From Treponema zioleckii (GTDB taxonomy: Bacteria; Spirochaetota; Spirochaetia; Treponematales; Treponemataceae): a stretch of DNA of 38,306 nucleotides. Position 1 is the first letter of the stretch, and the number at the start of each line of letters is the position of its first letter. Positions 6,752 through 13,663 of the stretch are shown piece by piece. The notes below the pieces were generated by a model. It was given only the letters and a program-made list of their open reading frames with translations. It ran no database searches and was not told the DNA's origin. The position numbers and the translations under genes were made by a program. The stretch is taken from NCBI RefSeq assembly GCF_014737315.1, contig NZ_JPUF01000039.1, forward strand, positions 1 to 38,306, written 5' to 3'.

Positions 6752-7873
6752 ATGAAAATAACTCATTTTTGCAGAATTATGACCATTGGAGCGATTGCAG
6801 GTTTGGCACTTGCTTCTATAAATCTAACTTCTTGTGCATCTACTGCAAAAACAGCTTCTGCTGCAGAATCTGTTAAACTTGTTTCTGTTTCGGGAAAAAT
6901 TACAGGAATCGAAAAATACGGGCACTGTAATACCGACGTTGAAGTAAAAACTTTGCTTGAATCAGGCTATGATTTGGGTGACGTTCTTACAGTTTCTTAT
7001 GACAACGGATACACTTTTAAGGCTCCGCTTGTAGGCGGATATGATGTAAAGCGCGGTGAAAAACTTGTGCGCACGGAATACGGTAACGGCTACATTGCTT
7101 TCTGTATAAACTACGGAAAAATGAATGCAGAAGCTGGCGTTGACATTGGCAGCACCTTTACGATTTCTCTTGCGGAAAAAGCTGGATATTTAGCACAGTA
7201 CAAAGTTCATAATCTTAAGCGCACAGATGAACGCTCTGATTATGATTCAGATGAAATTTTTGCAAATTACCGCCCTGTAGTTGCCGGAAAACTCTATCGA
7301 GGAAGTCATCCTGCAAAAAGTGGCTGGACTCGTGCTCCGTATGTTACCCGCCTTATGCTCAAAGACGGCATTCAAACCATTATTGACATGGCTGATTCCC
7401 AGAAGGAATTTGATTCATATCAGTCGGGCGAGAATGCAAGTGCTTGCATGAAACAATGCTATGAAAATGGAAATGTTGCACTTTTGAGCATGAAAATGGA
7501 CTTTACGTCTCAGGAATTTGCAGATGGAATTGTAAAAGCCGTTCGCTTTGTAAATAGTCATCCAGCTCCATACTATGTACATTGTAACGAAGGAAAAGAC
7601 CGCACCGGATTCTTCTTTATTTTTGCCGAGTCACTTCTTGGTTGGAGCGAGCAGGCTATTGCCGATGATTATATGCAGACTTACCGCAATTATTATCATC
7701 TTCAGCCTGGCGATGAGACTTATGCAATTGTTCTTGATGAAAACGGAAAGCAGATAATGAATTTCCTTAAAGGCGAGGAAAAAACGATTAAAGCTGGTAC
7801 AAGAAAATGGGCTGTTAGCGCAGGGCTTACCGAAGCCGAAATCGATTCATTTGTCAGCAGAATTGGCAAGTAA
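6752..7873 (+). CDS. Lipoprotein with a tyrosine-phosphatase domain
   Basis: 373 residues with an AGGAG ribosome site nine bases upstream. The signal peptide ends in the lipobox LTSC, so the enzyme is expected at an outer membrane surface or in the periplasm. Residues ~45-150 form a beta-rich module (GKITGIEKYGHCNTDVEV...) that recalls the C-terminal domain of SAM hydroxide adenosyltransferases; this is only a resemblance. Residues ~170-370 are a tyrosine/dual-specificity phosphatase. The signature HCNEGKDRTG has nucleophile C278 and phosphate-binding R284. It is preceded by the usual LYRGSHP entry motif and IIDMAD, and followed by a helical YMQTYRNYY segment. Such bacterial enzymes can act on phosphotyrosine, phosphoinositides or inositol phosphates; the substrate is not predictable here. 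The gene stands alone on the plus strand. Confidence 0.85.
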   Translation: MKITHFCRIMTIGAIAGLALASINLTSCASTAKTASAAESVKLVSVSGKITGIEKYGHCNTDVEVKTLLESGYDLGDVLTVSYDNGYTFKAPLVGGYDVKRGEKLVRTEYGNGYIAFCINYGKMNAEAGVDIGSTFTISLAEKAGYLAQYKVHNLKRTDERSDYDSDEIFANYRPVVAGKLYRGSHPAKSGWTRAPYVTRLMLKDGIQTIIDMADSQKEFDSYQSGENASACMKQCYENGNVALLSMKMDFTSQEFADGIVKAVRFVNSHPAPYYVHCNEGKDRTGFFFIFAESLLGWSEQAIADDYMQTYRNYYHLQPGDETYAIVLDENGKQIMNFLKGEEKTIKAGTRKWAVSAGLTEAEIDSFVSRIGK

Positions 7874-7992
7874 GAATAGAATTCTTCCCTAGATTTTTAA
7901 GGGTGAATAAGAAACTGCAAGTGGATAAAAAAATTGTCGGAACGAGAGCGAAAGGAAACGCCGAAAACTGATTTTTGGATTTTAAATCGATT

Positions 7993-8035
7993 TGTGCGTT
8001 TCCCGCAAGTTTCTAACGAAACTCGCGCTTTTATA
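7993..8035 (+). repeat. GTTTCCC-adjacent hairpin element, copy 1
   Basis: GTGCGTTTCC precedes the stem CGCAAGTTTC/GAAACTCGCG with loop TAAC. It is related to the inverted neighbour at 8052-8096 and to 38095-38150. The arm sequences change but pairing is retained. Confidence 0.7.
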
Positions 8036-8051
8036 AAATGTCGCTTGCAAA

Positions 8052-8096
8052 GTGAAGTACAAGTTTTCATTGAAAACTTGTGGGAAACGTACAAGC
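8052..8096 (-). repeat. GTTTCCC-adjacent hairpin element, copy 2
   Basis: On the minus strand, GTACGTTTCCC precedes the perfect ten-base stem ACAAGTTTTC/GAAAACTTGT with loop AAT. It is head-to-head with copy 1 and lies about 40 bases after the ANTAR gene stop, so it may also stabilise that transcript's 3' end. Confidence 0.7.
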
Positions 8097-8133
8097 CAAA
8101 CTTTTTGTTTTAGTTTGTCATGCACGTTTCCTT

Positions 8134-8703
8134 TTACGTTTCGTAAGTCCTTAAAATATTCTCTGCGACCATTGTGCGTGTTTGCCGAAGGTTCATGCTT
8201 TGCTTTTCGATGTACCGGTGGGCTTGAGCTTCATTCATTTTTAGCATCTGCATCAAAACGAGTTTTGCCCGGCTCACCAGCCTGAGTTCTTCGATTTTTT
8301 GTCGGAGCTTTCGGTTTTCGTCTTCAAGCATGGCCAGTCGCTTTCTGCTTGATTGCAGAAGTTTTGTTGCCTGATAAAAAAAATCTGGCGAAATCGGTTT
8401 TGGAACTACAAAAACGCCACTGTTTTCAACATTTATGTTCACTTCGTCGAGTTTGTCGTTCTCAACAATCAAGATTACGCCGCTGGACGAATTTTCGGAG
8501 GCGTGCAAGGCAAAATCGTCTCCCAGTTCGTCCGAGAGCGGGGTGTCAATAATGATAAGGTCATATTCGTTTTCGAGAACGCAACGTCTGGCTTCGCTGC
8601 CGCTCTGGGCAGCTACGATTCTGCTGAAAGGCTGAGAATAGAGCAAGTCAGAAACTATGCCCATTGTCGTGTTCGTGTTCGAAACGATTAAAACACTTCC
8701 CAT
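8134..8703 (-). CDS. ANTAR-domain response regulator
   Basis: 189 residues. The N-terminal receiver-like domain (1-115) has the expected phosphoacceptor D53 in IIIDTPL and K102 in VPKPI. It lacks the usual acidic pair near residue 8 (VSNTN instead of V-D-D/E), so Mg-dependent phosphorylation may be altered. A coiled-coil linker (~112-135) leads to an ANTAR domain (~130-187) recognisable from RAKLVLMQMLKMNEAQAHRYIEKQSM and the terminal VAENIL. ANTAR domains bind two-hexaloop RNA hairpins and prevent transcription termination. The ATG is five bases after the glutamine synthetase stop, so translation is probably coupled. The pairing suggests RNA-level control of nitrogen assimilation genes, probably including targets outside this window. 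Confidence 0.85.
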   Translation of the reverse strand: MGSVLIVSNTNTTMGIVSDLLYSQPFSRIVAAQSGSEARRCVLENEYDLIIIDTPLSDELGDDFALHASENSSSGVILIVENDKLDEVNINVENSGVFVVPKPISPDFFYQATKLLQSSRKRLAMLEDENRKLRQKIEELRLVSRAKLVLMQMLKMNEAQAHRYIEKQSMNLRQTRTMVAENILRTYET

Positions 8704-8708
8704 AGGCT

Positions 8709-9980
8709 TTAGAACTCACCGAATTCTGGATCCGAAACGTGATTTTCAGGACTGTTAAAAAAGTCCACAACCTCGTACGGAAGATATTTTTTAATAAAAT
8801 CGCCTTTTTGAGCGTATTTTACAGCTTCTGCAAGGCTGTGCGGCAAGGATTCCATATCCCTGAGCTGATCGCCGGAGGCTCTGTAAAAATCAATATCGAC
8901 TTCTGGCGGAAGTTCAAGTTTTTTTTCGATTCCTTCAAGACCTGCGCAAAGAATCAGGTAGATGTCCAGGTACGGATTTCCTGCCGTGTCAGGCGAGCGC
9001 AACTCTATTCGGGCAGCGTCTCCTGTTGCCGCAGGAATTCTTATGAACTGACCTTTGTTTTCGTGGCTCCAGCTTATGTATCCCGGAGCTTCGTATTCTC
9101 CGAGGCGGGAATATGAGTTTGGCAGCGGATTCAAGAATGGTGCCATTTCTTTTGCACGGGCCAGGATTCCTGCCAAAAATGATTTGTATTCTTCGCTCTT
9201 TTCGCCTTCCTCAACGAGATTTTTTCCGTTTTTGGTAATCGAAATGCTGATGTGCAATCCGTTTCCGGCTTTGTTTGCGAGCGGTTTTGGCAAGAAACTT
9301 GCAAAAAGACCGTTCCGTGCGGCGATTGTTTTTACGACGATTTTGAATGTTTGCAAATTGTCCGCCGCGTTGAGCGCGTCGTCATGGCGAAAGTCAACTT
9401 CATTCTGACCCGGTCCTTTTTCGTGGTAGCTGCATTCCGGGGGAACGCCCATTTGTTCGAGCGTGAGGCAGATTTCTCGGCGAACGTTCTCGCCCTTGTC
9501 GCGTGGTGCGAGGTCGCAATAGCCGGCATTGTCATAGGGAATCGTGGTCGGGTCGCCTTTTTCGTCGCATTTAAAAAGATAGAACTCACAGGCCGTGCCG
9601 ATTTTGAATTCAAGACCTTTTTTTCGCTGCTCGTTTACAAGATTTGCGAGCATTTTTCGTGTGTCGGCAACGAACGGGGTTCCGTCCATGTGGCGAATGT
9701 GGCAGAAGAAGCGTACAACCCGGCCCTGCTGTGGTCTCCACGGAAGCACGCAGAGCGTTGTTGGGTCTGGAACGATGAACAAATCTGATTTTGTAACGCC
9801 CATAAATCCGTTTACCGCGCTTGCGTCAAAGGAAATTCCCTGGGAAAATGCTTTTCCGAGTTCTGTGGGCTGAATCGAGATTGATTTTATTGCACCGTAA
9901 AAGTCCGTAAAAAACAGTTTGATGAATCTTACGTCGTTTTCCTGAATGTACTGAATTACTTCTTCTTCTGAATAATACAT
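8709..9980 (-). CDS. glnA: Glutamine synthetase, type I short form
   Basis: Makes glutamine from glutamate, ammonia and ATP in the cytoplasm. About 423 residues from ATG 9980, with AAGGA ten bases upstream; a TTG three codons earlier is possible. N-terminal beta-grasp: VRFIKLFFTDFYG. Catalytic domain signatures: EFYLF, GPGQNEVDFRHDDALNAADN, NKAGNGLHISISI and RIPAATGDAARIELRSPD, which match the metal-, glutamate- and ATP-binding segments of GSI. The protein is about 20-40 residues shorter than long GSI enzymes and lacks a C-terminal adenylylation-site segment, so GlnE-type control is unlikely. It sits between an acetylesterase gene (13 bases upstream) and the ANTAR gene (five bases downstream). 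Confidence 0.93.
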   Translation of the reverse strand: MYYSEEEVIQYIQENDVRFIKLFFTDFYGAIKSISIQPTELGKAFSQGISFDASAVNGFMGVTKSDLFIVPDPTTLCVLPWRPQQGRVVRFFCHIRHMDGTPFVADTRKMLANLVNEQRKKGLEFKIGTACEFYLFKCDEKGDPTTIPYDNAGYCDLAPRDKGENVRREICLTLEQMGVPPECSYHEKGPGQNEVDFRHDDALNAADNLQTFKIVVKTIAARNGLFASFLPKPLANKAGNGLHISISITKNGKNLVEEGEKSEEYKSFLAGILARAKEMAPFLNPLPNSYSRLGEYEAPGYISWSHENKGQFIRIPAATGDAARIELRSPDTAGNPYLDIYLILCAGLEGIEKKLELPPEVDIDFYRASGDQLRDMESLPHSLAEAVKYAQKGDFIKKYLPYEVVDFFNSPENHVSDPEFGEF

Positions 9981-9993
9981 TTTCCTCAAGTCC

Positions 9994-10752
9994 TTATTTT
10001 TTGAAGATTACGGCTTCGTCGTCAATCTCTTTGTCGTTGCCGGTTTTTTCCACCGGTTTTATGAGTACGCTCTGAGAGATTTTTTTGTAGTAAATGTATT
10101 TTTCGCCGATTTTTGAAATTTCCTGTGCGAAGATTTTTGAGAACGCGAACGCTCCGTCCGGGCGAAGATGACTGTTGTCGTCTTTTCCGTCAGGGTAGTT
10201 CTCGTAAAGGCCGCCGTCAAAATTCATAAAGAATCGTCTGGAATCTTTTTCGCCGACTTTTTCGATGAACTCGCTCGTGAGAGTCGTCATGTCAATGCAA
10301 GGCACGTTTAGTTTTTCTGCCACGCGCTTTATTGCGGCAGGATAGTCCCCGTGCGTGTCTTCAAGTTTTCCGTTTGAAAATTTTCTGCGGCACATCGGAG
10401 TGAGCAGAATCGGATTTGCGGCGTGCTCGCGGAGTTTGTTCACAAAGAATTCAAGATTCTGCTGGAATTCACCGTTTTCTTTTGGCGACGTGTATCTTGT
10501 TGGGTCTGCGATTTTTTCGTCGTTGTGCCCGAACTGAATCAGCACGAAATCATCGTCTTTGAGTGATTTTAGAGCGTCGGCAAATCTGCCTTCCTCAATG
10601 AAGGATTTTGTACTTCGTCCGTTCCGTGCAAAATTCAAAAACTGCGTGTCGGCTGGAAAGAATCTTACCAATTCCTGAACCCAGCCTGTTTGCGGGTACG
10701 TTGAAAAATCGTTGTGCTGCGTTATGCTGTCGCCAAGGCAAATAATTCTCAT
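9994..10752 (-). CDS. SGNH/GDSL hydrolase, rhamnogalacturonan-acetylesterase-like
   Basis: 252 residues. Block I GDSIT gives nucleophile S9. The later blocks are NFARNGRST (block II glycine), GHND (block III) and DNSHLRPDGA (block V Asp/His). DNSHLRPDG and the DMT segment are typical of rhamnogalacturonan acetylesterases (CE12), which deacetylate pectin fragments. No signal peptide is seen, so it would act on imported oligosaccharides. The ATG is nine bases after the glmS stop with GGAGG between, and the next gene starts 13 bases downstream, so it is clearly an operon member. Why an esterase lies between glmS and glnA is not obvious; action on acetylated sugars feeding amino-sugar metabolism is speculative. 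Confidence 0.8.
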   Translation of the reverse strand: MRIICLGDSITQHNDFSTYPQTGWVQELVRFFPADTQFLNFARNGRSTKSFIEEGRFADALKSLKDDDFVLIQFGHNDEKIADPTRYTSPKENGEFQQNLEFFVNKLREHAANPILLTPMCRRKFSNGKLEDTHGDYPAAIKRVAEKLNVPCIDMTTLTSEFIEKVGEKDSRRFFMNFDGGLYENYPDGKDDNSHLRPDGAFAFSKIFAQEISKIGEKYIYYKKISQSVLIKPVEKTGNDKEIDDEAVIFKK

Positions 10753-10761
10753 TCTTTCCTC

Positions 10762-12621
10762 CTACTCGACCGTAACCGATTTTGCGAGGTTTCGCGGTTT
10801 GTCCGGGTCGTTTCCGCGCTGTACAGAACAGTAGTACGCGAAAAGTTGGGCCGGAATTACAGAAATCATTGAGGCTAGGGCAGGTTCGCATTCCGGGAGC
10901 GTGATTACTGTGTTGCAGCTTTCTTTGAATGCGCCCTGTTTGTCGAGCGTGATTGCCATCGTAACGGCACCGCGGCTTTTGACTTCGACGATGTTCGAAG
11001 CGAGCTTTTCGTACAGTTCCGGCTCGGTTGCGATTGCGATAACGAGCGTGTCTTTGTCAACAAGCGCAATCGGCCCGTGCTTCAATTCTCCTGCGCTGAA
11101 CGCTTCGCAGTGCATGTAGCTTACTTCTTTGAGTTTGAGCGCGCTTTCGAGCGATGTTGCGCTGTCGAACTGGCGGCCAATATAAAAGATTTTAGATTTG
11201 TTGAATTGCTGTGACGCAAATTTTTGGATTTCTGCCTGATTCTCCATTATTTCCTGGGCTTTTTGCGGAATCATTTCAATTTGGGCAAGCAGTTTTTCGT
11301 ATTCGTCTTTTTTAAGTTCTCCGCGAATCTGGCCCATTTTGAGTGCGAGAAGATAAAGGCACATGAGCTGTGTGGTGTAGGCTTTTGTTGAGGCAACGGC
11401 GATTTCTGGGCCTGCCCACGTGTAAATCACTTCGTCCGCTTCGCGGCTTACGGTTGAGCCTACGCAGTTCGTAATGGCAATAACTTTTGCGCCAGCCGCT
11501 TTTGCGAGTCTCAGTGCTGCCAAAGTGTCGGCTGTTTCACCCGACTGCGAGATTACGATAAAAATGTCGTTCTTTTTGAGGATTGGATTTCGGTAGCGGA
11601 ATTCTGAGGCAACGTCTACTTCAACAGGAATTCGCGCGAATTTTTCAAAGGCGTACTTTCCGACCACTCCGGCATGGTAAGCCGTTCCGCAGGCTGTGAT
11701 TACGACGCGTTCTGCGTTTTTCCATTCATCACCAAAATCAAATTCGTCAAACTTTATGTCGGTTGCCTTTCCGTTTTCGTGAACGAGGCGAGGACGTAAA
11801 GTGTCGGTGAGTGCTTTTGGCTGCTCGTGAATCTCTTTGAGCATAAAGTGAGCGTATCCGCCTTTTTCTGCCGAGCTTAAATCCCAGTCAACATGGTATG
11901 GCTCGCGAACAACTTTATCTCCGTCTTCGGTAAAAAGGTCAACGTGGTCTGTGTAAAGGACAGCGACTTCTTTCTGGTTCAAAAAGTAAACGTCGCGGGT
12001 GTATTCGAGAACTGCAGGAACGTCGCTCGCAATAAGATTCTCACCGTTTCCAAGACCTACGATGAGCGGGCTTTCTTTGCGCGCGGCAATGAGTCTGTCT
12101 GGATAGTCTTTGCAGAGCACGCCCAAAGCGTAGCTTCCTTCAAGACGGTGAAGCGTCTCCAGAACGGCCTTAAAAATGTCTTTTGTGCTTTCGTAAAAAT
12201 AATTGATAAGGTGAGCGATGACTTCTGTATCAGTCTGGCTTCTAAAAACAACGCCCTTTGCCTGCAGGTAAGATTTTAGTTTTGCGTAATTTTCCACGAT
12301 TCCGTTGTGAACGACTACGATTGAACCGCTTTCGTTCGTGTGCGGATGAGCGTTCAGGTCGCTAGGTTCTCCGTGGGTTGCCCAGCGCGTATGTCCGATT
12401 CCAAGGTGAATGCCCTGGGATTCTTTTATGACTTCTTTTGTGATTTTTTCTTCAAGGAATTTTAATGCGCCCTTTGCTTTGCGCACCACGATTTCTTTGG
12501 AGTCCGCTCCAAAAACAGCGATTCCCGCCGAATCATAACCGCGGTACTCCAATTTTTTTAGTCCGTTAATAAGAACTGGCGTAACTTCTTTATTTCCAAC
12601 GTATCCAACAATTCCACACAT
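10762..12621 (-). CDS. glmS: Glutamine:fructose-6-phosphate aminotransferase (isomerising)
   Basis: Makes glucosamine-6-phosphate from fructose-6-phosphate and glutamine, the first step to UDP-GlcNAc for peptidoglycan. It is full length at 619 residues. The N-terminal class II glutaminase domain begins MCGIVGYVG with the catalytic Cys directly after Met. RGYDSAG and HTRWATHG follow, with GNG, D and N residues in the expected order. Two SIS isomerase domains follow (about 290-430 and 465-600), with TACGTAYHAG, SQSGETADT, STKAYTTQ and the C-terminal PRNLAKSVTVE. The ribosome site GAGGGG lies six bases before the ATG. It is the first gene of the glmS-esterase-glnA-ANTAR operon, so the glutamine consumer and producer are co-transcribed. 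No glmS ribozyme signature is visible in the short leader. Confidence 0.96.
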   Translation of the reverse strand: MCGIVGYVGNKEVTPVLINGLKKLEYRGYDSAGIAVFGADSKEIVVRKAKGALKFLEEKITKEVIKESQGIHLGIGHTRWATHGEPSDLNAHPHTNESGSIVVVHNGIVENYAKLKSYLQAKGVVFRSQTDTEVIAHLINYFYESTKDIFKAVLETLHRLEGSYALGVLCKDYPDRLIAARKESPLIVGLGNGENLIASDVPAVLEYTRDVYFLNQKEVAVLYTDHVDLFTEDGDKVVREPYHVDWDLSSAEKGGYAHFMLKEIHEQPKALTDTLRPRLVHENGKATDIKFDEFDFGDEWKNAERVVITACGTAYHAGVVGKYAFEKFARIPVEVDVASEFRYRNPILKKNDIFIVISQSGETADTLAALRLAKAAGAKVIAITNCVGSTVSREADEVIYTWAGPEIAVASTKAYTTQLMCLYLLALKMGQIRGELKKDEYEKLLAQIEMIPQKAQEIMENQAEIQKFASQQFNKSKIFYIGRQFDSATSLESALKLKEVSYMHCEAFSAGELKHGPIALVDKDTLVIAIATEPELYEKLASNIVEVKSRGAVTMAITLDKQGAFKESCNTVITLPECEPALASMISVIPAQLFAYYCSVQRGNDPDKPRNLAKSVTVE

Positions 12622-12650
12622 ATAATTCCCCTCAATAAAGTCTATCTGTG

Positions 12651-12679
12651 ATTCTACGCTTTTTCAGGTCGAATGTCGA
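12651..12679 (-). promoter_or_regulatory. Promoter of the glmS operon
   Basis: On the minus strand, TCGACA (12674-12679), 17 bp, TAGAAT (12651-12656), about 30 bases before the start codon. The -35 hexamer overlaps a solo copy of the dispersed AATnTCGAGTTT motif (12666-12686), so the promoter may have been supplied or altered by a repeat. Confidence 0.6.
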
Positions 12680-12689
12680 GTTTGTAGGT

Positions 12690-12838
12690 CAGTGTAAAAA
12701 TCTGCAATTTCTGACACTGATGAACGCAGATACACACAGATGAGACACAGATTTTTACGTTGGCAAGTTGACAATCTGTCAGTTTTGACACAGATGCACA
12801 CGGATGAACACAGATGGGACACAGATTTTTTTAGGAGA
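12690..12838. repeat. CACAGAT-rich dispersed repeat
   Basis: Two diverged units built on CACAGAT/ACACAGATG words, each ending GACACAGATTTTT. Similar units lie at 38181-38262, and a shorter hairpin version lies after zntA (15843-15901). Open frames through it are repeat translations. Confidence 0.7.
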
Positions 12839-12861
12839 ATTTTGAGATTCAAAACCAGACC

Positions 12862-12992
12862 AAAAATCATCTCTGACGGTAGCGAGGAGGAATAAAAAAT
12901 GATTCTGAGCAGTGCGAGCGAAGCGAGTCAGATACCTATTCTGCTCAGCCATCATTTTTTAGGCGGCGTAGCGGACGGCAGAGCAGATTTTT
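12862..12992 (+). repeat. Three-tier palindromic element, copy NP1
   Basis: The outer arms end in AAAAATC/GATTTTT. The middle stem is AAAAATGAT then CTGAGCAG, pairing with CTGCTCAG then ATCATTTTT across a T/CC internal loop. The inner tip is CGAGC, loop GAA, GCGAG. It lies upstream of the arsR promoter. See findings. Confidence 0.85.
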
Positions 12993-13023
12993 GCTATTGC
13001 AAGTTAAATTGCTGTGTCGGGGC

Positions 13024-13051
13024 TTGACAATTTTTATATATGAATTATTAT
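13024..13051 (+). promoter_or_regulatory. Promoter of the arsR-zntA operon
   Basis: A consensus -35 TTGACA (13024-13029), 16 bp, and -10 TATTAT (13046-13051). The -10 lies inside the first operator palindrome, the standard arrangement for repression by a SmtB/ArsR-type regulator. Confidence 0.75.
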
Positions 13052-13087
13052 TCATGTGAATATAAAATCATTTGAATTGTTATTCAT
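13040..13087 (+). promoter_or_regulatory. Tandem operator palindromes for the ArsR-type regulator
   Basis: ATGAAT-TATT-ATTCAT (13040-13055) and TGAAT-TGTT-ATTCA (13073-13086) share the same half-sites and four-base spacer. Their centres are 32 bp apart, about three helical turns. The half-sites match the ATGAA/TTCAT pattern known for SmtB/CzrA-family operators. Two dimers on one DNA face would cover the promoter and early transcribed region. Confidence 0.75.
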
Positions 13088-13155
13088 GTGAGTTTACCCA
13101 AAAAATGCTTCGACTCAAAAACTGCGGAATGCATAATTCGGGTTGAAAGTTGACT

Positions 13156-13289
13156 AAAAATCTGCTCTGGCGGTAGCGAAGACGAATAAAAAAATGATTC
13201 TGAGCGTCGCGAGCGTTAGCGAGTCGGATACCTCTAAAGCTCAGCCATCATTTTTTTAGGCGGCGTAGCGGACGACAGAGCAGATTTTT
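13156..13289 (+). repeat. Three-tier palindromic element, copy NP2
   Basis: Same architecture as NP1: outer ATCTGCTCTG/CAGAGCAGAT, middle AAAAAATGAT then CTGAGC pairing with GCTCAG then ATCATTTTTT across T/CC, tip CGAGC-GTTA-GCGAG. It lies between the operator/promoter and the arsR start, so it should be transcribed in the 5' leader in its structured orientation. Confidence 0.85.
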
Positions 13290-13331
13290 ACACCTACAAG
13301 TTCACACCGCATTTACAGACAAGGAGTTTTT

Positions 13332-13661
13332 ATGGCACAAAACACCGACATACTTCAAAAAATCCCCGATGAGGACGTACTAATCGACCTTGCCGAGCTT
13401 TTTAAAATCTTCGGCGATTCCACGCGCATCCGAATCCTACACGCGCTGCTCCAAAAAAGCCGCTCCGTAACTGAACTTTCGGACGCGCTAAAAATGGAAC
13501 AGTCCGCCGTCTCGCATCAGCTAAAAATCCTCCGCACGAGCAAACTTGTCCGCTCGCGACGCGAAGGCAAAATGATGATTTACGAACTTTCGGACGACCA
13601 CGTGTCTTCGATTATGAATCAAGGACTTGAGCACGTTACCGAACCAAAAGAGGAGGCCTAA
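13332..13661 (+). CDS. ArsR/SmtB-family metal-responsive repressor
   Basis: 109-residue winged-helix regulator with a strong AAGGAG ribosome site. The family core is present: LAELFKIFGDSTRIRILHALL (helices 1-2), SVTELSDALKMEQSAVSHQLKILRTSKLVRSRREGKMMIYEL (recognition helix and wing), and a short C-terminal helix DDHVSSIMNQGLEHV. The D and H residues there fit the alpha-5 Zn/Cd site of CzrA/SmtB-like proteins. Such proteins repress their own operon until metal binds. Its stop is two bases before the start of the zinc/cadmium ATPase gene, and tandem operators lie upstream, so the circuit is self-contained. The leader is unusually long (about 270 bases) because a palindromic repeat sits in it. 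Confidence 0.92.
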   Translation: MAQNTDILQKIPDEDVLIDLAELFKIFGDSTRIRILHALLQKSRSVTELSDALKMEQSAVSHQLKILRTSKLVRSRREGKMMIYELSDDHVSSIMNQGLEHVTEPKEEA

Positions 13662-13663
13662 TT

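Larger units (their letters stand above)
7874..8133. other. Intergenic gap filled by repeat elements
   Basis: No gene is seen. The left part contains an AAAAAATTGTCGGA...GAGAGCGAAA motif, found in reverse near 28390-28425. The right part contains two divergent GTTTCCC-hairpin copies (separate entries). Confidence 0.7.

Noticed and set aside
9252-9788. 178-residue plus-strand ORF
   Set aside because: It is antisense to the glutamine synthetase gene, which is unmistakable on the minus strand.
12622-12660. glmS ribozyme or riboswitch upstream of glmS
   Set aside because: The predicted leader is only about 25-30 bases, too short for the ribozyme core, and none of its conserved segments is seen.
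12862-13289. CRISPR array or insertion sequence
   Set aside because: The repeats are palindromic elements of about 130 bp separated by unique operator DNA, with no regular short spacers, no transposase and no clear target duplications.
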